From Akkermansia muciniphila (lineage in GTDB: Bacteria > Verrucomicrobiota > Verrucomicrobiia > Limisphaerales > UBA9464), in contig CAMDGV010000052.1 of the NCBI GenBank assembly GCA_945898055.1, positions 1 to 32,710 on the forward strand: 32,710 nt of DNA, in the 5' to 3' direction. How positions within the stretch are numbered: position 1 is the first letter of the stretch; every line of letters starts with the position of its first letter. Shown here piece after piece: positions 24,874 to 32,710 of the stretch. The position numbers and the translations under genes were made by a program. The notes under the pieces were generated by a model that was not told the origin of the DNA, searched no databases, and saw only the letters and a program-made list of their open reading frames with translations.

Positions 24874-27066
24874 ATGAGCTCATTTAAGTACGTCTCGAAT
24901 CTTTGGAACGATACCGAGGCCTCCACACTCACAGGAGCAGACCGTTTGGTTTATCGCTCCAACAAGCTAGGTTCCGACCAGAGGGTGACCAACACCGGCG
25001 GCGGTAACACGTCATCAAAACTGACCGAGAAAGATCCGCTCACCGGCGAGGATGTCACGGTTCTCTGGGTGAAAGGTTCCGGCGGAGATCTCCGCACTGC
25101 AGGTCGTGAATTTTTCAGTTCATTGTATCAAGACAAAGTTCTTGGATTACAAAAGGTGTATTCGGCACGGAGCGATAAGGGGCTTAAATCGCAAGCTGAA
25201 GACGACATGGTGGCCATGTTTTCCCACACCACCTTCAATCTCAATCCGAGGGCGACATCAATTGACACCCCGCTCCATAGTTTTATTCCGGGTCGTTTTG
25301 TCGATCACATGCATCCCAACGCGATCATTGCCATCGCGGCTTCGTCTCGTTGTGTCGAACTGACCCAAGAGATCTTTGGCGGAGAAATGAAGTACGTGCC
25401 ATGGATGCGGCCCGGCTTTGAACTCGGCCTTGCCATGCAGGAGATCGTGCGTCAATGCCCAGCATCCAAGGCAATCATGATGGGGCAACACGGCTTCATT
25501 TCTTGGGCTGACGACGACAAAGCGTGTTACCTAGCTACCTTAGCTTTTATCGAAAAAGCAGCTACTTATATCGAGTCAAAGTATCAAGAAAAGGGAGGCA
25601 ATTTCACTGCCTTTGGTGGTGCTAAATACACAACACTCACCGAAGAAAATCGACGGAGCACTTTTGCTGGTGTCCTGCCTTGGTTAAGGGGCCAAATCTC
25701 TCAACAGAGGCGGTTTATTGGGACGATCCAAGACGACGAACGAATTCTAGGCTTTGTTAATTCGAACGACGCTCAGCGTTTAGCTGAACTGGGTACTAGT
25801 TGCCCTGATCATTTTCTACGCACCAAAATCAAGCCGCTTTATGTGGACTGGAATCCCCAAACCGGCGATCTCACCTCGCTTAAATCCTTGCTCAAGTCTG
25901 GTCTTGAGCAATATCGAAAGGATTACGCGAGCTACTACGAACGTTGCAAACGGGCTAACTCCCCGGCGATGCGCGATCCCAATCCGACAGTCATTTTGAT
26001 TCCTGGTCTGGGGATGATCGCTTGGGGTAAGGATAAATCAGAAAGCCGAGTGACGGCTGAATTCTACAATTGTGCTGTCGAAGTGATGCGTGGAGCTGAA
26101 GCTATCGACCGCTATATTGCTCTACCTCAGCAAGAGGCGTTCGATATCGAATACTGGCAGTTAGAGGAAGCAAAACTCAAACGGATGCCCCCTGAAAAGG
26201 AACTGGCTCGACAGGTTATTCTGGTCATCGGCGCCGGTTCGGGTATCGGCAAGGAAACCGCCCATCGCCTGAGTCGCGAGGGGGCTCAGATCGTTTGTGT
26301 CGACCTGAATGAAGTTGCCGCCAAAGCCACAGCCGCCGAACTCATCGTCAAACTCGGCCAAGGCATCGGGGTAGCCGGTAGCGGTATCAGTGAATGCGGC
26401 CCCGCCATCGGTCTCGTTGCTAATGTTACCGATCGAGCCAGCATTCGTGCCATGCTGGATCAAGTCGCCTTAGCCTACGGCGGTTTCGATTCCATCGCTG
26501 TCACTGCGGGCATTTTTGTTCCCAGCGATATCTCTGGCCATATTCCGGACGAAAAATGGGCTCTCACCTTCGGTATCAATGTCACTGGCAGTTACCTAGT
26601 GGGGGATGAAGCCGCAAAGACTTGGAAGGAACAAGGTTTGAGAGGTAATCTTGTATTGACCACCAGTGCCAATGCGGTTGTCGCCAAAAAAGGTAGTGTT
26701 GCCTACGATTGCTCTAAAGCAGCCGCCAATCATTTGGTTCGCGAATTAGCGATGGAACTTAGTCCGCTTGTTCGGGTCAATGGTGTCGCACCGGCTACTG
26801 TGGTCCAAGGTTCAGCTATGTTTCCACGTGATCGGGTCATCGGATCATTGGCCAAATATTCGATCCCATACTCCGAGGATGAATTGACGGAATCATTGGT
26901 CAATAAATTGGCCCAATTCTACGCAGATCGCACGCTCACAAAATCACCAATTACCCCCGCCGATCAAGCAGAAGCCTACTTCCTTCTGCTGAGCAGTCGC
27001 TTGAGTAAAACCACCGGTCAAGTGATCACTGTCGATGGCGGCCTGTACGAAGCCTTTTTGCGATAA
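24874..27066 (+). CDS. rhaEW: Bifunctional rhamnulose-1-phosphate aldolase/L-lactaldehyde dehydrogenase (RhaEW type)
   Basis: The fused enzyme splits L-rhamnulose-1-phosphate into dihydroxyacetone phosphate and L-lactaldehyde, then oxidises the aldehyde to L-lactate with NAD. The N-terminal class II aldolase/adducin domain (about 1-435) shows N-T-G-G-G-N-T-S-S (40-48), the metal-ligand pair H-M-H (145-147) and G-Q-H-G-F-I (His206). The C-terminal short-chain dehydrogenase (about 447-730) shows V-I-G-A-G-S-G-I-G (451-459), the N-V-T-G strand and the Y-x-x-x-K catalytic pair in V-A-Y-D-C-S-K. The 730-residue length fits these fusions. The Bacillus counterpart is YuxG. Rhamnose isomerase and rhamnulokinase genes are not in the window, so the pathway is split or continues elsewhere. 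An intrinsic terminator follows the stop by 16 bp, making this a single-gene transcript. Confidence 0.93.
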   Translation: MSSFKYVSNLWNDTEASTLTGADRLVYRSNKLGSDQRVTNTGGGNTSSKLTEKDPLTGEDVTVLWVKGSGGDLRTAGREFFSSLYQDKVLGLQKVYSARSDKGLKSQAEDDMVAMFSHTTFNLNPRATSIDTPLHSFIPGRFVDHMHPNAIIAIAASSRCVELTQEIFGGEMKYVPWMRPGFELGLAMQEIVRQCPASKAIMMGQHGFISWADDDKACYLATLAFIEKAATYIESKYQEKGGNFTAFGGAKYTTLTEENRRSTFAGVLPWLRGQISQQRRFIGTIQDDERILGFVNSNDAQRLAELGTSCPDHFLRTKIKPLYVDWNPQTGDLTSLKSLLKSGLEQYRKDYASYYERCKRANSPAMRDPNPTVILIPGLGMIAWGKDKSESRVTAEFYNCAVEVMRGAEAIDRYIALPQQEAFDIEYWQLEEAKLKRMPPEKELARQVILVIGAGSGIGKETAHRLSREGAQIVCVDLNEVAAKATAAELIVKLGQGIGVAGSGISECGPAIGLVANVTDRASIRAMLDQVALAYGGFDSIAVTAGIFVPSDISGHIPDEKWALTFGINVTGSYLVGDEAAKTWKEQGLRGNLVLTTSANAVVAKKGSVAYDCSKAAANHLVRELAMELSPLVRVNGVAPATVVQGSAMFPRDRVIGSLAKYSIPYSEDELTESLVNKLAQFYADRTLTKSPITPADQAEAYFLLLSSRLSKTTGQVITVDGGLYEAFLR

Positions 27067-27082
27067 ACTATCAAACATAACC

Positions 27083-27113
27083 GCCGCAGGACCTTTGGTT
27101 TCTGCGGCTTTTT
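27083..27113 (+). terminator. Rho-independent terminator after the RhaEW-type gene
   Basis: GCCGCAG (27083-27089) pairs perfectly with CTGCGGC (27102-27108) across a 12 nt loop that can itself fold (ACC/GGT), and is followed at once by TTTTT. It begins 16 bp after the stop codon. This is the clearest intrinsic terminator in the window. Confidence 0.88.
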
Positions 27114-27706
27114 CGTGCCAAAAAACTCCGGATTTCCCTGCGGCAAGCCGATCTTAGCCTACTGAAAAACCTTAAACTTATGCTCAATATCGGGACTAAT
27201 GAGGCTTACCCCAAATCGATTTTGAGAACACTCCCGTTCACTTCCGCTTGCGCGTCTCCAAGAATCTTAAAGTTAACGACCGCTCTTCGCTGATGACTCG
27301 GGTTTCATCCGTTGAAAATCCTCATTTTAATACAGTGGGCCTTAGGTTTAATTAACGAGGAAAGAGAGCCTCCCCCATGATTCGTAAATCCGGGGTGCAC
27401 GCTTACAGTTCTGGTGAGTCGCCACCTGACAGGACTCAGGTTGCAGGTACGACAAGTTCGGCGCTGAAGGAATTGAGATCGGAAACCAAAATCGCCCCAC
27501 GTTGGAGCCGTTTCAATTCGATCGCGTTGGTCAGGGGCTGGGGCTGGTTGTTGCCGATCCCAGATCTTGGTAGGTACTGAGTGATGTTTCTCGTCCGCTT
27601 ACAATTTAAACCGGCGGCGACACCCTGTTTCTCCGATTTGATTAATCAATACGCCGTCGCCAAAGGGTCTAACAGATTGGCTTTTAGAGTATCCTAGTCA
27701 CATGCA
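27114..27706. other. Gene-poor intergenic gap between two convergent genes
   Basis: No convincing gene is seen in nearly 600 bp. One 67-codon plus-strand frame (27377-27580) has a purine-rich GAGGAAAGAG 11 bp before its ATG, but its product has no motif and an unstructured look, so I leave it uncalled. An imperfect inverted repeat lies at about 27612-27664 (GGCGAC matching GTCGCC), close to the 3' end of the cytochrome gene, and could act as its transcript end; no T-run accompanies it. Confidence 0.45.
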
Positions 27707-30700
27707 TCAAAACCGTTCCCAATCAGCTTGATGCCAAAGAAACTTTCCTAAGTCTCGCATCGTTTCAATAATATCAGGGGCTACTTCCTGTTGCTTAAGA
27801 AAAACAAGCATCCCAGAATGCGATCGAATCCAAGGGCGCGCACGAGGCGCTCCAGTCGTATTGTCCGTCTCGTCATCCTTCAGTTCACCAGTAACATCAC
27901 GAAAATACTCCCGCCCGACAAGGTGAGCCATTCGCGAAAATTCAGCTAGAAGGGATCGAATCACTTGGTCACGAAATTCGACAGGATATCCATCCCACAT
28001 CTCTGGACGTTCACGCGTGAACAGAAATTCCAGCGCAGGACCTGCAAGTCCATTGAAACCATCCCACTGATCGGTTGGATCATAGGTGGTTGCTTCACCT
28101 GCCTTAATCTGTGCCACGGTCAACTGAGCCGCAGTACCTAGTCCATAAGCCAATTGGCCTTGAGTGAAGGCGACCAAATAACTCCAATCAATGGGCGACG
28201 TCCCTTGGCGACGATGATTCGAATCATTTAAAACCATCTGCAACCAGTACCATTGATGAGACATAAAATCCCAAACAACTGGACTACCGTCACGCAAAAA
28301 GTGCCCGGTTCTTTCCTGAATAGTAAAATGAGGTGAAGACAAGAAAATAGTGTGAGTTGGCCACGAACGCGGATGTACTGGCCAACTATACATAGAGGCG
28401 CCAGCTCCCTCTAAGTTCCGTTCGTTTATTATTTCCCAACTTTTTACAGTCCGCCATCTTGCCATCGACCACCAATCTAAACTTCTCGTATTGTTACCAG
28501 AAGCCGTATAGCGGGCGAGTAATGCCTCAAAGCCAGTCGGACTATAAAACCAGCTAACCAAGCTCATATGCCACTCATCAAATCTTAATTGAATAAGATT
28601 GGTAGAGGGTTCCTCTCGAATGATTTCCAAGCTATCATAGACCGATTGAAAACTGTCACCAATGGAATCTTTAGGATGCACGTGAGGTAACCAACTATTC
28701 CAATCCGGCAAGGGTATAGCAATCGGCAACTCGCGGATATTAAGGGTGCTAGTGTAGGAAACACTGTTGGAAGTGGGGCCACCTGGGAAAATATAATTAA
28801 AGCTTAGATGATCACTAGGAAGAACCCACTTAAGACCAGCACCCGCTGAAAAGTGGGCGTCTGGAACAGAATCGACGCCGGGTCCTGGTTGATAAGGCGG
28901 ATCCCAAGGGGTGCCAACCCGCGGAGTATTTAAGGAACGAATATAAGCAGCAATTGATTTACCTTGATCAGTATTCAACCCGTGGAATTCGGCGCGTGAC
29001 CAAATAGACTTAGCTGTATAATTAAAAAATTGCAGATCTGCTCCACTCTCAGCATGGCAATCTGTACATTTGGCTTTAATTAAACCACCCGTCCAATTAG
29101 TTCGGAGCTCGGCAGTATACCAAAGATTAGATCCGGAGTAAATTCTCCCTGTATCTGTGAGCCAAGCATCGGAAGCATCGGCCTCAATTACCGGTCTCCC
29201 TAACCCTAGAACCGGCTCCAAATTGCTTCCTAATATATTTATATCTAATAATCGAAAGCCACTTGAAATGCCATTGCTCCTGTTAAACTTTAACTTAATA
29301 GAGTTATCAACATTCCCTGAGTTGGAGGTGTTTAGTAAATTGCTATTTACAACACGAAAAGACAACGTATCTAAGGGTCCCCCCATTCCATTTAGTCGAT
29401 CGCCTGGATAATCAAAAACACAATTTTTATTATTTAAAGAGATCCAGTTTCCGTCGTTTACCCGAAGACTGATCATATCTGGATAGTGAACCCCATGAAC
29501 CTTTAACCAAAGAAATTTGCCAGTCGACGGCACGCTAATCAAGTGAGTTGACTCAGCGCCAGGTTCATCAGGGCGGCCCATAAGTTCAGTAACCACGAAG
29601 TCACGATCTGCAATTGGCGGTTGCCATTTCACCAGTGACAAAAGGTTAGAGAAAGATGATGTAAATATAAGATCAAAACTGTTGGTGGAACTTTCTAGTC
29701 CGTCTGAAACATAGACTTGAACTTGGTTTGTAAAATACCTTTGTCCTGGGGAAGCAGCCCAGGAAAGAGATCCGTCGGCATCTAAAACAAGATTTGTGGG
29801 ACCACTCACCAAACCATAGGTCAGAGGCTGAACCGGTTCATCGAAATCGGTAGCAGTTAATCGTAACTGCAGAGGCTGAACTGAAGAAGCGATTCTAACC
29901 GGAATTACAGTCATAGTCGGTGGCGTATTCACTTCAGTCACAGTCAGCGTGAAGGAATTTGTCACGCTGGCCATCCCATCGCTGACCTTGACGAGAACGC
30001 TCGTCTCCATCGGGCCTTGTGACTCTGTCGGTGTCCAAGCTAAGGCTCCACTGACGCTAACGGTCATTCCACTGGGGCCATTGACTAACTCGTAGATTAA
30101 TGTCTGGGCCGGGAAATCAGTGTCCGAGGCACTCAAGGTAACTGCTAGCAGTGACAACTCAGCCACCGTCTGGGGAAGCACTGCTGCAAAGCTTGGTGCC
30201 GCGTTGACTTCAGTCACGGTTAGCGTGAAGGAATTTGTCACGCTGGCCACTCCATCGCTGACCTTGACGAGAACGCTCGTCACCATCGGGCCTTGCGCTT
30301 CCGTCGGTGTCCAAGCTAAGGCTCCACCGACGCTAACGGTCATTCCACTGGGGCCACTGACTAACTCGTAGATTAATGTCTTGGCTGGTAGGTCGCTATC
30401 CGTCGCACTCAAGGCAACTGACAGCAGTGACAACTCAGCCACCGTCTGGGGAAGCACTGCGGCAAAGCTTGGCGCCGCGTTGACTTCAGTCACAGTTAGC
30501 GTGAAGGATTTTGTCACGCTAACCACCCCATCGCTGACCTTGACGAGAACGTTCGTCACCATCGGGCCTTGCGACTCTGTTGGTGTCCAGTCAAGTCGCC
30601 CTTCATTAGAAAGCGTCAGCCCAGTTGGTCCACTGACCAATTCAAAGCTCAAGGTATTGGTTGGGAAATCCGGATCTGTTGCGGTCAAAACCTTCGAGTA

Positions 30701-32413
30701 GGGCACCATTTCGGGGATGGAAAGGTTTACCGCACCAAGTACCGGAGGCATATTCACTTCGATGACCATTACGGTGAACTGGTTTGTGGCATAAAGTGTC
30801 CCGTCTTTCACCCACACCGTGACTAAGTTAGTGCTCGGCCCCTGGGCTTCTGTCGGATTCCAAACAAGAATACCGGCAGTGCTCACGGTTAGACCTGTCG
30901 GTCCACTCGCCAGTCCAAAAGTCAAAGTTTGAGCCGGTAAATCTGGGTCGGTCGCCTGCAACGTCTGTGAAAAGGCGACACTTTCTGGGATGAGTGCATC
31001 TGGGGTTGCGGCGAAAATGGGCGACCGGTTTACTTCCGTCGCACTCACTGAAAAAACATTTGTTACCCAGATCAGGCCATCACTGACCCGCGCAGAAACC
31101 GAGGTTGTGCTCGGGCCTTGCGACTCTGTTGGTGTCCAGTCAAGTCGCCCTCCATTAGAAAGCGTCATCCCAGTTGGTCCACTGACCAATTCAAAGCTCA
31201 AGGTATTGGTTGGGAAATCCGGATCTGTTGCGGTCAAAACCTTCGAGTAGGGCACCAGTTCGGGGATGGAAAGGTTTACCGCACCAAGTACCGGAGGCAT
31301 ATTCACTTCGGTGACCCTTATGGTGAACTGGTTTGTGGCATAAAGTGTCCCGTCTCTCACCCACACCGTGACTAAGTTAGTGCTCGGCCCCTGGGCTTCT
31401 GTCGGATTCCAAACAAGAAGACCGGCAGTGCTCACGGTTAAACCTGTCGGTCCACTCGCCAGTCCAAAAGTCAAAGTTTGAGCCGGTAAATCTGGGTCGA
31501 TCGCCTTCATACTCTTTGAAAAGGCGACACGTTCTGGGATGAGTGCATCTGGGGTTGCGTCGAAAATGGGCGACCGGTTTACTTCCGCCGCACTCACTGA
31601 AAAAACATTGGTTACCCAACTCAGACCATCACTGACCCGCGCAGAAACCGAGGTTGTGCTCGGGCCTTGCGACTCTGTTGGTGTCCAGTCAAGTCGCCCT
31701 CCATTAGAAAGCGTCATCCCAGTTGGTCCACTGACCAATTTAAAGCTCAAGGTATTGGTTGGGAAATCCGGATCTGTTGCGGTCAAAACCTTCGAGTAGG
31801 GCACCATTTCGGGGATGGAAAGGTTTGCCGCAACCAGTACCGGAGGCCTATTCACTTCGGTGACCCTTACGGTGAACTGGTTTGTGGCATAGAGTGTCCC
31901 GTCTCTCACCCACACCGTGACTAAGTGAGTGCTTGGTCCTTGGACTTCTGTCGGATTCCAAACAAGCATACCGGCAGTGCTCACAGTTAAACCTGTCGGT
32001 CCACTCGCCAGTCCAAAAGTCAAAGTTTGAGCCGGTAAATCTGGGTCGGTCGCCTGCAACCTCTTTGAAAAGGCGACACTTTCTGGGGCGGTCGTATCCG
32101 AGATGGCCGCCAGAATTGGAGGTCGGTTTGGCGGAGTAGCTTGGATCGCACCTGCAACTCTTAAAATGCTTAGGCGAGACAAGAATCCGCGTCTCAGTTT
32201 TCCCAGAAAGTCCGAGGAAAAATCTGGAGTCCTCAACGTCTTTGAAAAGGCGACACTTTCTGGGGCGGTCGTATCTGAGACGGCCGCCAGAATTGGAGGT
32301 CCGTTTGTCGGAGTAGCTTGGATCTCACCTGCAACCCCTAAAATACTGAGGCAAAACAAGAATCCTAGTCTCAGTTTCCCCCGAAAGTTCGAGGAGAAAT
32401 AGTGCCTGCTCAT
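27707..32413 (-). CDS. Giant secreted c-type cytochrome with nine cadherin/Ig-like repeats
   Basis: The 1568-residue protein starts with a signal peptide (LRLGFLFCLSILGVAGEIQA, residues 14-33). The signal region is followed by a degenerate second copy of itself (residues 65-119). Residues 96-917 are nine beta-sandwich repeats of 89-92 residues, each with A-T-D-x-D-x-P, S-G-P-T/S-G and W-x-P-T-E-x-Q-G-P motifs, as in putative-Ig/cadherin-like domains. Residues about 920-1070 look like a jelly-roll carbohydrate-binding-type domain (W-L-K-V-H-G-V-H-Y). C-T-D-C-H (1116-1120) is a single covalent haem site, followed by a 450-residue Trp- and His-rich C-terminal region of unknown function. I recall this C-terminal module in other verrucomicrobial secretomes. 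It should act in the periplasm or outside the cell, perhaps as an adhesive redox protein acting on polymers. It stands alone. Confidence 0.85.
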   Translation of the reverse strand: MSRHYFSSNFRGKLRLGFLFCLSILGVAGEIQATPTNGPPILAAVSDTTAPESVAFSKTLRTPDFSSDFLGKLRRGFLSRLSILRVAGAIQATPPNRPPILAAISDTTAPESVAFSKRLQATDPDLPAQTLTFGLASGPTGLTVSTAGMLVWNPTEVQGPSTHLVTVWVRDGTLYATNQFTVRVTEVNRPPVLVAANLSIPEMVPYSKVLTATDPDFPTNTLSFKLVSGPTGMTLSNGGRLDWTPTESQGPSTTSVSARVSDGLSWVTNVFSVSAAEVNRSPIFDATPDALIPERVAFSKSMKAIDPDLPAQTLTFGLASGPTGLTVSTAGLLVWNPTEAQGPSTNLVTVWVRDGTLYATNQFTIRVTEVNMPPVLGAVNLSIPELVPYSKVLTATDPDFPTNTLSFELVSGPTGMTLSNGGRLDWTPTESQGPSTTSVSARVSDGLIWVTNVFSVSATEVNRSPIFAATPDALIPESVAFSQTLQATDPDLPAQTLTFGLASGPTGLTVSTAGILVWNPTEAQGPSTNLVTVWVKDGTLYATNQFTVMVIEVNMPPVLGAVNLSIPEMVPYSKVLTATDPDFPTNTLSFELVSGPTGLTLSNEGRLDWTPTESQGPMVTNVLVKVSDGVVSVTKSFTLTVTEVNAAPSFAAVLPQTVAELSLLSVALSATDSDLPAKTLIYELVSGPSGMTVSVGGALAWTPTEAQGPMVTSVLVKVSDGVASVTNSFTLTVTEVNAAPSFAAVLPQTVAELSLLAVTLSASDTDFPAQTLIYELVNGPSGMTVSVSGALAWTPTESQGPMETSVLVKVSDGMASVTNSFTLTVTEVNTPPTMTVIPVRIASSVQPLQLRLTATDFDEPVQPLTYGLVSGPTNLVLDADGSLSWAASPGQRYFTNQVQVYVSDGLESSTNSFDLIFTSSFSNLLSLVKWQPPIADRDFVVTELMGRPDEPGAESTHLISVPSTGKFLWLKVHGVHYPDMISLRVNDGNWISLNNKNCVFDYPGDRLNGMGGPLDTLSFRVVNSNLLNTSNSGNVDNSIKLKFNRSNGISSGFRLLDINILGSNLEPVLGLGRPVIEADASDAWLTDTGRIYSGSNLWYTAELRTNWTGGLIKAKCTDCHAESGADLQFFNYTAKSIWSRAEFHGLNTDQGKSIAAYIRSLNTPRVGTPWDPPYQPGPGVDSVPDAHFSAGAGLKWVLPSDHLSFNYIFPGGPTSNSVSYTSTLNIRELPIAIPLPDWNSWLPHVHPKDSIGDSFQSVYDSLEIIREEPSTNLIQLRFDEWHMSLVSWFYSPTGFEALLARYTASGNNTRSLDWWSMARWRTVKSWEIINERNLEGAGASMYSWPVHPRSWPTHTIFLSSPHFTIQERTGHFLRDGSPVVWDFMSHQWYWLQMVLNDSNHRRQGTSPIDWSYLVAFTQGQLAYGLGTAAQLTVAQIKAGEATTYDPTDQWDGFNGLAGPALEFLFTRERPEMWDGYPVEFRDQVIRSLLAEFSRMAHLVGREYFRDVTGELKDDETDNTTGAPRARPWIRSHSGMLVFLKQQEVAPDIIETMRDLGKFLWHQADWERF
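29054..29068 (-). other. Covalent haem-attachment motif C-T-D-C-H
   Basis: Residues 1116-1120 of the giant protein form a CxxCH site. It is followed by a short helical stretch ending in I-A-A-Y-I-R-S-L, typical of the C-terminal helix of small c-type cytochrome domains. No Met occurs in the next 60 or so residues, so the distal ligand may be His1144 or may come from elsewhere. Confidence 0.8.
29930..30481 (-). repeat. Two 276 bp tandem repeats (type C units)
   Basis: Residues 645-736 and 737-828 are near-identical 92-residue units starting N-A-A-P-S-F-A-A-V-L-P-Q-T. At the DNA level the same bases recur with an exact 276 bp period, for example at 29949 and 30225. They differ clearly from the type A/B units upstream in the protein. 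A ninth, more diverged unit (residues 829-917; 29663-29929) follows. Confidence 0.9.
30482..32128 (-). repeat. Three copies of a 549 bp higher-order repeat (A+B domain pairs)
   Basis: Residues 96-278, 279-461 and 462-644 are three copies of a 183-residue pair: a 92-residue type A domain (L-P-A-Q-T-L-T-F-G-L-A-S-G) and a 91-residue type B domain (F-P-T-N-T-L-S-F-x-L-V-S-G). The period is exactly 549 bp and the DNA is so alike that even antisense frames repeat at this spacing (30990/31539, and 30569/31118/31667). Expansion by pairs is therefore recent relative to domain divergence. The last B unit is a hybrid with type C in its second half. Confidence 0.93.
32057..32398 (-). repeat. 177 bp tandem duplication covering the signal peptide
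   Basis: Residues 6-60 and 65-119 of the giant protein align throughout (F-S-S-x-F-x-G-K-L-R to S-V-A-F-S-K-x-L) with a 59-residue, 177 bp period. The first copy keeps a hydrophobic core. In the second, Leu16, Phe20, Cys21 and Gly26 correspond to Arg75, Ser79, Arg80 and Arg85. Confidence 0.92.
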
Positions 32414-32710
32414 CGGGAAAATTGTGACCTTGTTTCCAATGAAAAAGAAACCTTAAAGTATCAGATTTAGGGAAACTAATTAGTTACGAAAAAGGTCCTC
32501 TTCCACGTTTGATGAATTTTTGTCTCTTAACAGGCCTTGGACAGAAGCCAAGGCTCTTTGACCCGCCTCTTTTGACCTCCCGTAAGTCAGTTAACTCTCC
32601 AAGCGACTTCTGAGCTGAGACCCCGAATTCGAGTGGTCCTCCCAATCCTTTCCTCGTTTACAGCATCGCTGCTCGACCCGACAACCGAAACAATCTATTG
32701 TTTCCTTTCA
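32414..32710. other. Upstream region of the giant cytochrome gene, with a hairpin
   Basis: No gene is seen up to the window edge. A perfect 7 bp inverted repeat GCCTTGG (32534-32540) / CCAAGGC (32548-32554), loop 7, lies about 120 bp upstream of the cytochrome start. It could terminate a gene from outside or structure the leader; the following TCTTT is a weak T-tract. The 100 bp next to the start is AT-rich, consistent with a promoter, but I cannot assign -10/-35 boxes. Confidence 0.4.

Noticed and set aside
27377-27580. 67-codon open frame with an upstream purine-rich tract
   Set aside because: No motif, no signal peptide, unusual composition, and the other genes here do not use such ribosome-binding sites; not enough to call a gene.
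30120-31924. A series of repeated plus-strand open frames of 83-106 codons
   Set aside because: They are antisense shadows of the cadherin-like repeats and recur only because the coding strand is repeated with a 549 or 276 bp period.
29930-32128. Regular repeats considered as a CRISPR array
   Set aside because: Units are 276-549 bp, coding, and without unique spacers; they are protein domain repeats.

Overview
The window looks like a chromosomal segment from a member of the Verrucomicrobiota, probably the Pedosphaera/Limisphaera side of the phylum. The clues are a type II pseudopilin with the [16 protein letters not shown] leader and an H-x9-DG motif, large secreted proteins built from Ig-like and cadherin-like repeats, a planctomycete/verrucomicrobial-style secreted esterase, a TnpA-REP-like transposase tail and a squalene-hopene cyclase. 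The taxonomic call is inferred from gene content only. Nearly all start codons lack a recognisable Shine-Dalgarno sequence, and several follow a short pyrimidine-rich tract instead.

Layout. 1-225: C-terminal end of an IS200/REP-type transposase, then about 570 bp without a convincing gene. 798-1595 (+): tcdA, a tRNA t6A-modifying enzyme. 1680-6401 (-): a tightly packed six-gene unit, read in the order DUF3570 beta-barrel, ApbE-type flavin transferase, Tat-exported TlpA-like thioredoxin, DUF4266 lipoprotein ending in GGGGCGCN, Ig-domain protein, small lipoprotein. 6518-14771 (-): SNF2 helicase, aconitase AcnA and squalene-hopene cyclase. 14950-16398 (+): mpl (peptidoglycan recycling), convergent with a pseudopilin (16441-17304, -). 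17451-21687 (+): disulfide-type flavoprotein oxidoreductase, ribF (FMN/FAD synthesis) and polX. 21704-23842 (-): secreted alpha/beta hydrolase. 23938-27066: a DeoR-family repressor divergent from a fused rhamnulose-1-phosphate aldolase/lactaldehyde dehydrogenase (RhaEW type), followed by a clear intrinsic terminator. 27114-27706: a gene-poor gap. 27707-32413 (-): a 1568-residue secreted multi-repeat c-type cytochrome.

Two places stand out. The first is the DUF3570-ApbE-TlpA-DUF4266 unit. The DUF3570 barrel carries D-G-I-S-G-A-T, a match to the Dxx(S/T)GA(T/S) signature at which ApbE enzymes attach FMN covalently, and the enzyme is encoded immediately after it with overlapping codons. The Ig protein of the same unit has a similar H-A-L-S-G-A-S. 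The ApbE protein is unusual because it has no visible export signal and has Gly where the family usually has a metal-binding Asp. Together these suggest a cell-envelope flavin/thiol redox system. The second is the giant cytochrome. Its signal-peptide region has been tandemly duplicated (177 bp period), it contains three copies of a 549 bp higher-order repeat plus two copies of a 276 bp repeat and one diverged unit, and it ends in a module with a single CTDCH haem site.

No tRNA, rRNA, CRISPR array or complete insertion sequence was seen.
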